Part shown: positions 8,169 through 18,805 of the stretch, piece by piece | Layout: each line of letters opens with the position of its first letter | Position numbering within the stretch: the stretch's first letter is position 1 | Assembly (NCBI GenBank): GCA_902805535.1 | Contig: CADCTN010000079.1 | Span: 1 to 42,603, forward strand | Length of the DNA: 42,603 nt | Direction of reading: 5' to 3' | DNA from: an uncultured Blastococcus sp. | Lineage (GTDB): Bacteria; Actinomycetota; Actinomycetes; Mycobacteriales; Geodermatophilaceae | Translations under genes and position numbers: made by a program | Notes under the pieces: model-generated | The model's database searches: none | What the model was told of the DNA's origin: nothing | Seen by the model: only the letters and a program-made list of their open reading frames with translations

Positions 8169-9382
8169 ACCGAGACCTCCGGGTAGAGACGGGCGATGGG
8201 ATCACCGGCGTCCACGAGGTCGCCCTCGTGCACGAGCCACTCGGCCAGTACCCCGTCGTAGCCGGCGGAGACATGGACCTCCTCGCGGCGGCTCCGGATG
8301 AGGCCGAGGGGGGTGCCGGCCGGCAGGTGGCTGCCCTCGGCCACCTCGGCCGGCGAGACCGTGCCGCGCAGGGGGGAGACGACGACCCGCCAGTCGGGCA
8401 GGTGCTCGGCCTCGGGGCGGCCGCGCTCGGCCCCGATGAGCTCGCGAGCCCGGTCCAGGTCGCCGGGACCGGTCAACGCCACGATCTCGACCGCCTCGCC
8501 GTTGACCCGGTGGCCCTTCCACTCGCGCTTGGCCAGGCCGGCCAGGGCGCCGGCGGGCGGCAGCTCGATCACCGCGCTGACGCCGAGCTCGCGCATCGTC
8601 GCCAGGCAGGCGTCGAAGCGCACCGGGCTGGTGACCTGGCTGATCAGCCGGGCCAGCGCCTGGGCGCCGGTGTCGACCGCGTGGCCGTCGGCGTTGGACA
8701 GCAGCAGGCGGCTGGGCTCGGCCGGTCCGAGCCCGCCGACCAGCCCCTCGAGCTCGGTCCGCGCGGTGGACATGTACTCGGTGTGGAACGCGCCGGCGAC
8801 CGAGAGCGGCATGATCCGCGCCTTCGCGGGCGGGTCGGCCTTGAGCGCCGCCAGGCCGTCCAGCGCTCCGGCGGCCACGATCTGCCCGGCGCCGTTCATG
8901 TTGGCCGGGGTGAGCCCGTGCTGCGCGATCGCGGCGAGCACCTCGTCGGGGTCGCCGCCCAGGACGGCGGACATGCCGGTGGGCGTCTGGGCGCAGGCGG
9001 CGGCCATCGCCCGGCCGCGGACGGCGGTCAGTGCGATCGCCGCCTCGATGGAGAGGACTCCGGCCAGCGCGGCGGCGGTCAGCTCGCCCACGCTGTGCCC
9101 GGTGATGACGACGTCGCGCCCGGCGTGCGGGGCGTGCGACACCGGGCCGGGCAGGCCGCCGAGCTCGCGGGCCACGAACAGGCTCATCGCGACGACCAGC
9201 GGCTGGGTCACCGCGGTGTCCTTGATGGCCTCGGCATCGCCGGTGGTGCCGAGGGTCAGCAGGTCCGCGTCGGCGATGGCGCCGGCCCAGCGGAAGAAGG
9301 ACTCCGCGCCGGGCAGGTCGAGCCAGTCGGTGAGCATTCCGGGTTTCTGCGCGCCCTGTCCGGGGGCGAGGACGGCCAGCAC
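8165..9382 (-). CDS. fabD: ACP S-malonyltransferase with C-terminal biotinyl-like domain
   Basis: 405 aa from GTG 9382, which makes the conserved opening LAVLAPGQGAQ the N-terminus. The frame is open to 9478, and an upstream GTG at 9430 is possible; neither start has an ideally spaced ribosome site. Residues 1-315 are the acyltransferase: Ser97 in the GHSVG elbow and His200 in GAFHTEY. It moves malonyl from CoA to ACP. Residues ~333-402 look like a biotinyl/lipoyl swivel domain: VVSPLRGTVSPAEVAEG, then VSAGYDGVLAEWLVHEGDLVDAGDPIARL. At the hairpin where biotin domains have the MKM lysine this one reads SRREE, with Arg366 in place of the acceptor. Typical FabD is ~310 aa, so the extra domain is a fusion. 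Its role is unknown; docking with the carboxylase is a guess. Confidence 0.93.
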   Translation of the reverse strand: MLAVLAPGQGAQKPGMLTDWLDLPGAESFFRWAGAIADADLLTLGTTGDAEAIKDTAVTQPLVVAMSLFVARELGGLPGPVSHAPHAGRDVVITGHSVGELTAAALAGVLSIEAAIALTAVRGRAMAAACAQTPTGMSAVLGGDPDEVLAAIAQHGLTPANMNGAGQIVAAGALDGLAALKADPPAKARIMPLSVAGAFHTEYMSTARTELEGLVGGLGPAEPSRLLLSNADGHAVDTGAQALARLISQVTSPVRFDACLATMRELGVSAVIELPPAGALAGLAKREWKGHRVNGEAVEIVALTGPGDLDRARELIGAERGRPEAEHLPDWRVVVSPLRGTVSPAEVAEGSHLPAGTPLGLIRSRREEVHVSAGYDGVLAEWLVHEGDLVDAGDPIARLYPEVSV

Positions 9383-9446
9383 TCCTTCACCGTGCCAGTG
9401 ATCTTGCGGGCGCGGGGCTGTGTGCGGCACGAAAGCGCACCGGTGA

Positions 9447-9469
9447 ACTTTGTGGGAACCCTCCAAAGT
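9447..9469. promoter_or_regulatory. Imperfect 23-bp palindrome in fabD promoter region
   Basis: Outer arms ACTTTG and CAAAGT enclose 11 bases containing GGGAACCC, between fasR and fabD. A second short palindrome, AACGGCCCGTT, lies at 9481-9491. Both are placed where a regulator of the fab operon would bind. FasR as the ligand is inference. Confidence 0.4.
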
Positions 9470-9554
9470 CCGCGGCACGTAACGGCCCGTTCACGCCGCT
9501 GACTGGTGGGAAACACCTCATCCCCGTCCGGCGGTACCTCCGCCGGTGCCGTCG

Positions 9555-10736
9555 TCAGCGCCAGGGCGAGCGTTCGCGGTCCAGCTCGGCGAGGGCCAGG
9601 GCCACCTGCAGGGTCCAGCTGCCGCGCGGATCGGTCGGCGAGACGCCGGTGAGGTCGGCGGCCCGCTTGAGCCGGTACCGGACGGTGTTGGGGTGCACGA
9701 AGATGGCGCGGGCGCTCGCCTCCAGGTTCCCGCCGCTGGCGAGCACCGCGCGCACCGTCTCCAGCACCTCGCGACCCGCGGCCTGCAGGGGAGCGGCGAC
9801 GCGCTCGTACAGCGCGGTCCGGGCGAGCGGGTCGCCGTCCAGCGCCCGTTCGGCCAGCAGGGCGTCGGCCCGCACCGGCCGGGGCGCGTCGGGCCAGGCG
9901 CGGGCAGCGCGCAGCCCGGCCAGCGCCGCGGCCGCGGACTCACCGGCCCGGCCCAGTCCGTCGACCACGGGGCCGGTCACCACCGGGCCGTCCCCGAACT
10001 CCTCGCTCACCCGGTCGGCCGCCTCCGCCAGCTCCTCCACGCGGCCCAGGACCACCACCAGCTGGTCGGCGTGCACGCCGACCAGGACCTCGCTGCCCAG
10101 CGAGCGCGCGGTCCGGCGCACGGTGGCGTGCGGGTCGCCGGAGCCGGTGGGGGTCGCCCCGACCAGCACGAGCACCGGCGTGCTGGTGGCCCAGCCCAGC
10201 GCGGCGGCCCGGCCGGACAGCTCCTCGGAGCGCTCGCCGCGCACCAGGGCGTCGACGACCAGTGCCTCCAGCCGCGCGTCCCAGGCCCCCCGGGTCTCGG
10301 CGAAGCTGGCGTAGACGTGCGCGGTCGCGAAGGCCACCTCGCGGCTGAACTGCAGGACGGCCAGGTGCAGGGCGTCCTCGTCGCCCGGCTCGGCCACCGA
10401 GGACACGTGGTCCTCCAGCACGTCCACGGTCACCTGGATGAGGTCGACGGTCTGCTTCAGGGCGACGACGCGGACCAGCTCGCGCGGCGCCGCGCCGAAC
10501 ACGTCGCCGGTGAGGCGGGGCGGCTTCCCGGGGTTGCGGCACCACTCCACCAGGGAGGCGATCCCGGCCTGGGCCACGAGGGTCACCCAGGAGCGGCGGT
10601 CGGCCGGCATGGCCCGGAACCAGGAGAGCTGCTCGTCCATGCGGGCGACCGCGCGCGTCGCGAGCGCGCCCGAGGAGCGCTCCAGCCGCCGGATCGTGGC
10701 CTCGGACGGCGGGCGGTCGCTCACCCGGCTCATCAC
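9555..10736 (-). CDS. fasR: PucR/CdaR-type transcriptional regulator, likely FasR
   Basis: 393 aa from GTG 10736 (ATG 10733 is equally possible). The C-terminal region around residues 335-385 has the PucR-type helix-turn-helix (NLEASARAIFVHPNTVRYRLKRAADLTG). The centre resembles a GGDEF-like regulatory domain, and the N-terminal half is the DUF/RsbRD-like helical region found in this family. In Streptomyces coelicolor the PucR-like FasR lies directly upstream of fabD-fabH-acpP-fabF and activates it; the same order here supports the name. It should not be confused with the TetR-family FasR of mycobacteria. The effector is unknown, with acyl-CoA or malonyl-CoA as candidates. A 170-bp spacer to fabD suggests a separate fabD promoter. 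Confidence 0.85.
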   Translation of the reverse strand: MMSRVSDRPPSEATIRRLERSSGALATRAVARMDEQLSWFRAMPADRRSWVTLVAQAGIASLVEWCRNPGKPPRLTGDVFGAAPRELVRVVALKQTVDLIQVTVDVLEDHVSSVAEPGDEDALHLAVLQFSREVAFATAHVYASFAETRGAWDARLEALVVDALVRGERSEELSGRAAALGWATSTPVLVLVGATPTGSGDPHATVRRTARSLGSEVLVGVHADQLVVVLGRVEELAEAADRVSEEFGDGPVVTGPVVDGLGRAGESAAAALAGLRAARAWPDAPRPVRADALLAERALDGDPLARTALYERVAAPLQAAGREVLETVRAVLASGGNLEASARAIFVHPNTVRYRLKRAADLTGVSPTDPRGSWTLQVALALAELDRERSPWR

Positions 10737-10780
10737 GCGGTCAGCGTGTCACGGTGGGCGGCGTCGGGGAGAGTGGGGCG

Positions 10781-11476
10781 GTGGAGGTTCCCCCGGACGG
10801 CGCGGCGGCCGTCACCCGCACGCGTGCCCCGGCCCCGGTGCCGGTCACCGTCGGGGTCACCGCACTGAGTCTGCTGGTGCTCGCACTGCTCGGAGCCGGG
10901 ATCCGGAACTCCTTCGCACCCCAGCTGCGCCTGGACGCGGCGGTCAGCCAGTCCCTCTACGCCGGCGACGACCGGGTGCCGGCCCTCGACGTCCTGCTGG
11001 AGGTGCTGACCGCGCCCGGGCTGTCGTGGGTGCGGGTCGCGGTCTTCCTGCCCGTGCTGGTCTGGCTGGTCCGGCGCGGCTCCTGGTGGACGGCGGGCTG
11101 GCTGGTCACCGCGGTCGTCCTCGTCGCACCGCTGACCTCACTGCTGAAGCAGTACTTCGGCCGGGTGCGCCCGCCCATGGAGGACGGCGGTGCGCGGTAC
11201 GAGTCGCTGAGCTTCCCGAGCGGGCACTCCTCGGGCATCGCCACCCTGGTCACCGTCGCGCTGGTCCTGCTGTGGCCGTCGGTCAGCGCCCGCGCCCGGC
11301 GGTGGTCGGTCGTCGTCGGCGTCGTCCTGGTGGTGCTGGTCGGGCTGACCCGCATGTGGCTCGGCGTGCACTACCTGTCCGACGTCGTCGGCGGGTGGTC
11401 GCTCGGGCTGGCGTGGACCCTCGGGACGGCGCTGCTGTTCGGGGCCCTGCCCGGTGGCCGGGCGGCGCTCCGGTGA
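10781..11476 (+). CDS. PAP2-family membrane phosphatase
   Basis: 231 aa from GTG 10781, chosen because GGGGAGAG lies just upstream; GTG 10754 would add nine residues. About five to six membrane helices are visible. All three phosphatidic acid phosphatase type 2 motifs are present: K123-x6-RP at 130-131, PSGH at 146-149, and R191-x5-H197-x3-D201. The substrate could be undecaprenyl pyrophosphate, phosphatidic acid or a related lipid phosphate. It starts 44 bp from divergent fasR and overlaps the next gene by GTGA. Confidence 0.9.
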   Translation: MEVPPDGAAAVTRTRAPAPVPVTVGVTALSLLVLALLGAGIRNSFAPQLRLDAAVSQSLYAGDDRVPALDVLLEVLTAPGLSWVRVAVFLPVLVWLVRRGSWWTAGWLVTAVVLVAPLTSLLKQYFGRVRPPMEDGGARYESLSFPSGHSSGIATLVTVALVLLWPSVSARARRWSVVVGVVLVVLVGLTRMWLGVHYLSDVVGGWSLGLAWTLGTALLFGALPGGRAALR

Positions 11477-12021
11477 GCGGTCTCGACCAGCGCGTCGTGC
11501 TCGCGGCCGGCGACGGCTCGCTCGGCCCGCTCCTGCGGGTGGCCGACGACCGGCTGGACCCGCACGCCGGCTACGGCCGCCACGAGCACCGGGCCGTCGA
11601 CGTCGTGGCCGTCGTGCTGGCCGGCGGAGTGCGGCACCGCTGGGCCGGGGACGCCGAGCTCTGCGCGGGAGACGTCGCGGTGCTGCGGGCCGGCGCGGGT
11701 CTGGAGCACGACGAGGTGGCCGGGCCCGACGGGGCGCGGGTGCTGCAGTGCTACCTGCGCAGCGCCCGGCCGGGAGCGGACCCCTCGCACGAGGTGCACC
11801 GCCGGGCGTCGGGCTGGGTCGACCTGGGCCGCGTGGACGCGCGACTGTGGGTGGCCCGCCCGGGCCCGGGCTCCGCGGTGGCCGTGCCGCCGGGGCTGCT
11901 GCTGGTCCGCGGGGTGGACGGGGTCGTCGTCGAGCAGCAGGGCGGGCGCGACGTCGAGGGCCCGGCGGCCGTGCTGGTCTGGCAGCTTGACACCGAACGC
12001 CCAGCCTGGACGAAGGAGTGA
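11473..12021 (+). CDS. Pirin-like cupin domain protein
   Basis: 182 aa from GTG 11473, overlapping the PAP2 stop. The N-terminal half has a pirin-type cupin: GYGRHEHRAVDVVAVVLAGGVRHRW gives metal-binding histidines and VLRAGAGLEHDEVAG resembles the second cupin motif (pirins read GRGIVHSE). The second half is a weak cupin with few conserved metal ligands. Classical pirins are 230-300 aa, so this is a short, divergent form. Pirins include quercetinase-like dioxygenases and regulators; no reaction can be assigned. It is translationally coupled on both sides. Confidence 0.6.
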   Translation: MSGLDQRVVLAAGDGSLGPLLRVADDRLDPHAGYGRHEHRAVDVVAVVLAGGVRHRWAGDAELCAGDVAVLRAGAGLEHDEVAGPDGARVLQCYLRSARPGADPSHEVHRRASGWVDLGRVDARLWVARPGPGSAVAVPPGLLLVRGVDGVVVEQQGGRDVEGPAAVLVWQLDTERPAWTKE

Positions 12022-12023
12022 GC

Positions 12024-13277
12024 ATGGACCCGGCCGACCCGCAGGGGCCCGCGGCGAGCGGGCCGGCGGTGGGGGGCGCGGGGGTCCTCTCGCTGCTGTC
12101 CGCGGCCTACAACGACGCCGACCGCACCATCGACCTGCGCCGCCGGTTGCACCGCTGTCCCGAGATCGGGCTGCACCTGCCGCGCACGCAGGAGCTGGTG
12201 CTCGACGCCTTCGCCGAGCTGCCCGTCGAGGTGACCACCGGGAGGTCGACCAGCTCGGTGGTCGCCGTGCTCCGCGGAGCGCGGCCCGGCCCGACCTACC
12301 TGCTGCGCGGGGACATGGACGGGCTGCCGGTGCACGAGGACACCGGGCTGCCCTTCGCCTCCGAGCACCCGGGGGTGATGCACGCGTGCGGGCACGACAC
12401 CCACGTGGCCATGCTGCTGGGTGCGGCCCGGCTGCTCGCCGAGCGGCGCGACGAGCTCACCGGCCAGGTGGTCTTCATGGTGCAGCCGGGCGAGGAGGGC
12501 TTCCACGGGGCGCGGTACATGCTCGAGGAGGGCCTGCTGGACGTCGTCCCCGAGGCCCCGGTCAGCGGCGCGTTCGCGCTGCACATCTCCTCGACGCTGC
12601 CCAGCGGCAGCGTGCACGTCCGGCCCGGCCCGATGATGGCCGCCGCCGACCGGTGGCGGATGACCGTCCACGGCCGCGGGGGGCACGCCTCCGACCCCTC
12701 GGCCGCGGCGGATCCGATCCCGGTGGCCGCCGAGATCGTGCTGGCCCTGCAGTCGATGGTGACCCGCCGGGTCGACGTGTTCGACCCGGCGGTCGTCACG
12801 GTCGCCCACATCACGGCCGGCTCCACCGACAACGTCATCCCGGACACGGCGTTCATGGAGGGGACGATCCGGACGCTGTCGGCCGAGCGGCGGGCCGACG
12901 TCGTGGCCTCCGTGCGGCGGGTGGCCACGCACGTCGGCGCCGCGCACGGCCTGGAGGTCGAGTTCGAGCACGAGGAGGGCTATCCGGTGACCGTCAACGA
13001 TGCCGGTGCCGCGGCGGCCGTGCTGGACGCGGCGAAGGAGCTGCTGGGGGAGCGGGCCAGCACCCTGTTGCGCGCGCCGCTCATGGGCGCCGAGGACTTC
13101 TCCTACGTGCTGCAGCGGGTACCCGGTGCCATGGCCTGGCTGGGCGCCTGCCCGCCGGGGCTGGACCTAGCCACCGCCCCGGCGAACCACTCGAACGTGG
13201 TCGTCTTCGACGAGGAGCCGCTGCCGGCCGGGGTCGCGCTCTACGCCCAGATGGCGATGCGGGCCCTCGCCGGCTGA
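12024..13277 (+). CDS. M20 family amidohydrolase/peptidase
   Basis: 417 aa; ATG 12024 is preferred over GTG 12018 because AAGGAG lies five bases ahead of it. M20D-type metal ligands are visible: GDMDGLPVHE, HACGHDTH, PGEEGFHGARYM, FALHISS and the C-terminal NHSNVVVFDE. The central dimerisation lid begins with GRGGHASDP. The family hydrolyses N-acyl amino acids or related amides in the cytosol (hippurate hydrolase, IAA-amino-acid hydrolase relatives). The true substrate is unknown. Probably one operon with the PAP2 and pirin-like genes; a strong terminator follows directly. Confidence 0.9.
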   Translation: MDPADPQGPAASGPAVGGAGVLSLLSAAYNDADRTIDLRRRLHRCPEIGLHLPRTQELVLDAFAELPVEVTTGRSTSSVVAVLRGARPGPTYLLRGDMDGLPVHEDTGLPFASEHPGVMHACGHDTHVAMLLGAARLLAERRDELTGQVVFMVQPGEEGFHGARYMLEEGLLDVVPEAPVSGAFALHISSTLPSGSVHVRPGPMMAAADRWRMTVHGRGGHASDPSAAADPIPVAAEIVLALQSMVTRRVDVFDPAVVTVAHITAGSTDNVIPDTAFMEGTIRTLSAERRADVVASVRRVATHVGAAHGLEVEFEHEEGYPVTVNDAGAAAAVLDAAKELLGERASTLLRAPLMGAEDFSYVLQRVPGAMAWLGACPPGLDLATAPANHSNVVVFDEEPLPAGVALYAQMAMRALAG

Positions 13278-13327
13278 GGCCCCGTCCCCCACCCGCGTCC
13301 AGGGGGCGAGGGGTGGGGGACGGGGCC
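13278..13327. terminator. Perfect 17-bp hairpin between convergent M20 and aceE genes
   Basis: Arms at 13278-13294 and 13311-13327 are exact complements (GGCCCCGTCCCCCACCC and its reverse complement) with a 16-nt loop. The hairpin starts right after the M20 stop and ends five bases before the aceE stop on the other strand, so it can terminate both transcripts. There is no T tract on either side. Confidence 0.8.
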
Positions 13328-13332
13328 CTGAC

Positions 13333-16152
<2,820 letters not shown>

Positions 16153-16256
16153 CCGTCCATGGTCTCCCGTCGAGCCCATGATCGTCACGCCTACCCGCGG
16201 GTTGTGTGCCGAGTCGCGTGTGCACGGCCCCTGGACGGCCTCTCGTCGCGCGGCGG

Positions 16257-16284
16257 TTGCGCCACGCGCGCCATGCCCTACGCT
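16257..16284 (+). promoter_or_regulatory. Putative sigma-70-type promoter for the DUF3052-ahpE unit
   Basis: TTGCGC at 16257-16262 and TACGCT at 16279-16284 with a 16-bp spacer fit actinobacterial housekeeping promoters. A start near 16291 would give a leader of about 285 nt before DUF3052. Confidence 0.4.
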
Positions 16285-16376
16285 TCCGCCAGCAGTGGCT
16301 CGGAACGAGCCCTGCACCGCACGACCGGCCGCAGTGGCCGGGCGGTGCGCCTGTCGGAGAGAACGAGAGGGGTGAC

Positions 16377-16481
16377 ATGACCAGGCAGCGGGGAAGCCTC
16401 CCGCCGGTCGTGTCCGCCGCATGCGCCCTCGTACCCGACGCCGTCGGCAGGACCCCCGGTTCGCCGGGCTCGGACGCGTGA
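16377..16481 (+). CDS. Possible 34-aa leader peptide
   Basis: ATG 16377 is preceded by GAGAGGGGTGAC, a strong ribosome site at good spacing, and opens a 34-codon frame starting [10 protein letters not shown]. The sequence resembles no family I know and is rich in Pro, Ser and Ala. It lies between the candidate promoter and DUF3052, so it could be a translated leader or chance. Confidence 0.3.
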   Translation: MTRQRGSLPPVVSAACALVPDAVGRTPGSPGSDA

Positions 16482-16575
16482 CCGTGACGCGTCCCCGCGC
16501 GGGCGGCGGCCCGACAGGGCAGCATCCACCCCACGACCGGTCAGCAGCAGGCCACTCCATGGAGGATCAGCAGGA

Positions 16576-16995
16576 ATGAGCGACGACAGCACCGGCATGG
16601 CGGCCCGGTTGGGCATCAAGCCGGGCATGGTCGTGCAGGAGCTCGGGTGGGACGACGACGCCGACGAGGACCTGCGCGACGCCGTCATCGACCTCTCGGG
16701 CAGCGAGATGGTCGACGAGGACACCGACGAGGTGGCCGACGTCGTCCTGCTCTGGTGGCGTGAGGACGACGGCGACCTCGTCGACGCACTCGTCGACGCC
16801 ATCGCCTCGCTGGCCGACGAGGGGGTGGTGTGGCTGCTGGTCCCCAAGTCGGGGCGGCCCGGCCACGTCGAGCCCGGTGACGTCACGGAGGCGGCGCCGA
16901 CCGCGGGCCTCTCGCAGACCAGCAGCATCTCCGCGGCCAAGGACTGGTCGGGAATCCGCCTGGTGACCCCGAAGGCAGCCCGGACCCGCCGCTGA
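16576..16995 (+). CDS. DUF3052 domain-containing protein
   Basis: 139 aa from ATG 16576 with GGAGGA upstream. It is an acidic small protein: ARLGIKPGMVVQELGWDDDADEDLRD at the start, ADVVLLWWREDDGDLVDAL in the middle, and a basic C-terminal end. The family is actinobacterial and, as I recall, lies next to ahpE and aceE in mycobacteria, the same arrangement as here. It is predicted cytosolic with no known function. ahpE follows after 15 bp. Confidence 0.88.
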   Translation: MSDDSTGMAARLGIKPGMVVQELGWDDDADEDLRDAVIDLSGSEMVDEDTDEVADVVLLWWREDDGDLVDALVDAIASLADEGVVWLLVPKSGRPGHVEPGDVTEAAPTAGLSQTSSISAAKDWSGIRLVTPKAARTRR

Positions 16996-17010
16996 GGCAC
17001 GATCGGGGGC

Positions 17011-17472
17011 ATGAGCCTCTCCGCCGGCGACGTCGCGCCCGACTTCAGCCTTCCTGACCAGGACAAGCAGGTCGTCTCCCTGGCCGAGCTGCGGGGGACG
17101 CCGGTCCTGCTGGTGTTCTACCCGTTCGCCTTCTCGGGGCTCTGCACCGGCGAGCTGTGCCGGCTGCGCGACGAGCTGTCGGACTACACCGACGCCGGCG
17201 TCCGCGTGTTCGCCATCAGCACCGACCCCGTCTTCAGCCTCAAGGCATTCCGCGACCAGGAGGGCTTCGGCTTCCCGCTGCTGTCGGACTTCTGGCCGCA
17301 CGGGGCCACCGCGCAGGCCTACGGCGCGTTCAACGACAAGGCCGGCATGGCCGTGCGCGCCACCTTCCTCGTCGACGCCGACGGGGCGATCGCCTTCGCC
17401 GAGGTCAACTCGCCCGGCGACGTCCGCGAGCAGTCCGGCTGGAAGGACGCCGTCGGCAGGATCGCCGCCTGA
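17011..17472 (+). CDS. ahpE: AhpE-type peroxiredoxin
   Basis: 153 aa, the size of mycobacterial AhpE. The peroxidatic cysteine is Cys45 in FYPFAFSGLCTGELC, the same number as in the M. tuberculosis enzyme; a second Cys at 50 may matter for thiol exchange. The fold signatures GDVAPDFSLPDQ and FAISTDPVFSLKAFR are present. It reduces hydroperoxides and peroxynitrite in the cytosol, probably recycled by mycothiol/mycoredoxin. Co-directional with DUF3052 and followed at once by a tRNA gene. Confidence 0.94.
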   Translation: MSLSAGDVAPDFSLPDQDKQVVSLAELRGTPVLLVFYPFAFSGLCTGELCRLRDELSDYTDAGVRVFAISTDPVFSLKAFRDQEGFGFPLLSDFWPHGATAQAYGAFNDKAGMAVRATFLVDADGAIAFAEVNSPGDVREQSGWKDAVGRIAA

Positions 17473-17505
17473 ACTCGCGGCCCGGGGTCATACCCTGGGC
17501 GCGCG

Positions 17506-17580
17506 GGGCGCGTAGCTCAGCGGGAGAGCTCTCGCCTTACAAGCGAGCGGTCGCAGGTTCGATCCCTGCCGCGCCCACCA
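17506..17580 (+). tRNA. tRNA-Val (anticodon TAC)
   Basis: A complete cloverleaf: acceptor GGGCGCG pairs with CGCGCCC, the D stem is GCTC/GAGC, the anticodon stem CTCGC/GCGAG carries the loop CTTACAA with anticodon TAC at 17538-17540, and the T arm is GCAGG-TTCGATC-CCTGC. The discriminator A is followed by an encoded CCA. A TACCCT hexamer at 17491-17496 is a likely -10 element. Confidence 0.97.
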
Positions 17581-17594
17581 CCCTCGGTCGAGGA

Positions 17595-17783
17595 CTACTC
17601 GCGGACGACCCAGACCTCGGCCGGCCCGCGCGAGGTCTGCTGCACCTGGCGGGGCTCGAACCGCTCGTAGACGCCGAACCAGCGAGGACCGTCGTAGACG
17701 AGCACGGACGACGTCAGCTGATCGGCGGGGACCTCGTCGACCTCGCCGTGCCGCGGGCCACCCCAGTGCGAGATCAACGACAT
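17595..17783 (-). CDS. Small conserved-looking hypothetical protein
   Basis: 62 aa from ATG 17783 (GTG 17792 would add three). It begins MSLISHWGGPRHGEVDEVPAD and continues with a beta-rich stretch (SVLVYDGPRWFGVYERFEP). The amino acid composition looks coding and there is no signal or membrane segment. I do not recognise the family. It lies tail to tail with tRNA-Val and 43 bp downstream of the esterase-like gene, so it may share that transcript. Confidence 0.55.
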   Translation of the reverse strand: MSLISHWGGPRHGEVDEVPADQLTSSVLVYDGPRWFGVYERFEPRQVQQTSRGPAEVWVVRE

Positions 17784-17826
17784 GCCGTTCACGGTAGTGG
17801 GCCCCGGCGCGGAGCCGGTGGCCGGT

Positions 17827-18636
17827 TCAGGCGGCGGTGCCGTGCTGGACGACCGGGTCGGCCGCGGACGGCACCGCCGGCTTCGGGAAGGCCGGCCGCA
17901 GGAACAGCGGGGCCTTGAACGGCTGCCAGGATCCCTCCCGCTGGGCCAGCCGGTCGGCGACCGCCCAGATGGACGCCGGGTGGTGGCCCAGGCCCAGGTG
18001 GCTGGCCATGACCGCGATGTTCTCGCAGCGCTCGCCGGGGGTCTCCAGGCAGGTCTGCCAGTGCACGATGCCGTCGTAGTGGGAGTAGATCGAGGTCGCC
18101 GGGACCGTCAGCGGGGTGTTCTCCGACTCCAACGGCAGCGTCCGGCGCTCCACGTGCAGGTGCGAGAAGCGGTCGAAGACCTTGCTCGCCCGGCTCTGGC
18201 TGTGCCGGGCCAGCCGGAACGGGCTGCCCAGGGTGACGACCTGGCGGACTGAGTCGGGGGAGCGGCGGGCCAGGTCGCGCGCGAAGATCCCGCCCAGGCT
18301 CCAGCCGATCAGGGAGACCGGGCGCTGGTGCTTGTCGGCGAGGTGGTCCAGCAGGTCGCGGGTGCCCTTCACGCAGGAGGCGGTGGGGCCGATGTTGCGG
18401 CCCAGACCCCACCCGTGGGTTTCGTAGCCGAGCTTGCGCAGCACGGCCCGCAGGGCGCGGGTGGAGGTGTCGTCGGCGAGGAAGCCGGGCAACACGAGCA
18501 CGGGGTGGCCGTCGCCGCGGGGCAGACGGGACATGAGCGGCTTGGCGGCCAGGTAGAGGCCGTAGTCACCGACCGCGCGCCCCGGCTCGGTGAGGTAGAG
18601 CGAGAGTGCGGGCCCGTCGTCCTGCTGTGCTGCCAC
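17827..18636 (-). CDS. Alpha/beta hydrolase, lipase/esterase-like
   Basis: 269 aa from ATG 18636, with a GCAGGAGGAC ribosome site. The nucleophile elbow GWSLGG places Ser113; the VLVLPGFLADDTSTRALRAVLRKLGYETHGW segment resembles bacterial triacylglycerol lipase and PGAP1-like proteins. The late SHLGLGHHP region probably supplies the catalytic His, and SHYDGIV the acid. No signal peptide is evident, so it is probably cytosolic or membrane-associated. It opens the lipid-type block and may be regulated through the palindrome 27 bp upstream. Confidence 0.8.
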   Translation of the reverse strand: MAAQQDDGPALSLYLTEPGRAVGDYGLYLAAKPLMSRLPRGDGHPVLVLPGFLADDTSTRALRAVLRKLGYETHGWGLGRNIGPTASCVKGTRDLLDHLADKHQRPVSLIGWSLGGIFARDLARRSPDSVRQVVTLGSPFRLARHSQSRASKVFDRFSHLHVERRTLPLESENTPLTVPATSIYSHYDGIVHWQTCLETPGERCENIAVMASHLGLGHHPASIWAVADRLAQREGSWQPFKAPLFLRPAFPKPAVPSAADPVVQHGTAA

Positions 18637-18662
18637 GTCGTCCTCCTGCTGCCGGCCGCCCC

Positions 18663-18684
18663 CTTGGTACGGACCTGTACCAAG
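18663..18684. promoter_or_regulatory. Palindromic operator candidate between divergent hydrolase genes
   Basis: CTTGGTAC and GTACCAAG form perfect 8-bp arms around a 6-bp spacer GGACCT. It lies 27 bp before the minus-strand esterase start and 122 bp before the plus-strand hydrolase start. Size and symmetry suit a TetR- or MarR-type dimer. No regulator gene lies beside it. Confidence 0.5.
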
Positions 18685-18805
18685 ATGGGACCTGGCTCAC
18701 ACTCCGGTCGTTCCGCAGCGCGGGCAGATGTTGCCCAAATGTGTCCTGCGTCATATCAGTCGTCCGCGTTCCGCGTCCGGTGCCGCAGCGGGTGAGGATG
18801 CACGG

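Larger units (their letters stand above)
16153..16575. other. Divergent aceE/DUF3052 intergenic region
   Basis: 423 bp. It holds a plausible plus-strand promoter (16257-16284), a possible 34-codon leader ORF with a strong ribosome site (16377-16481) and the aceE upstream region. A short GC hairpin CGGCC-GCAGT-GGCCG sits at ~16327-16341. No other gene is supported. Confidence 0.5.
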
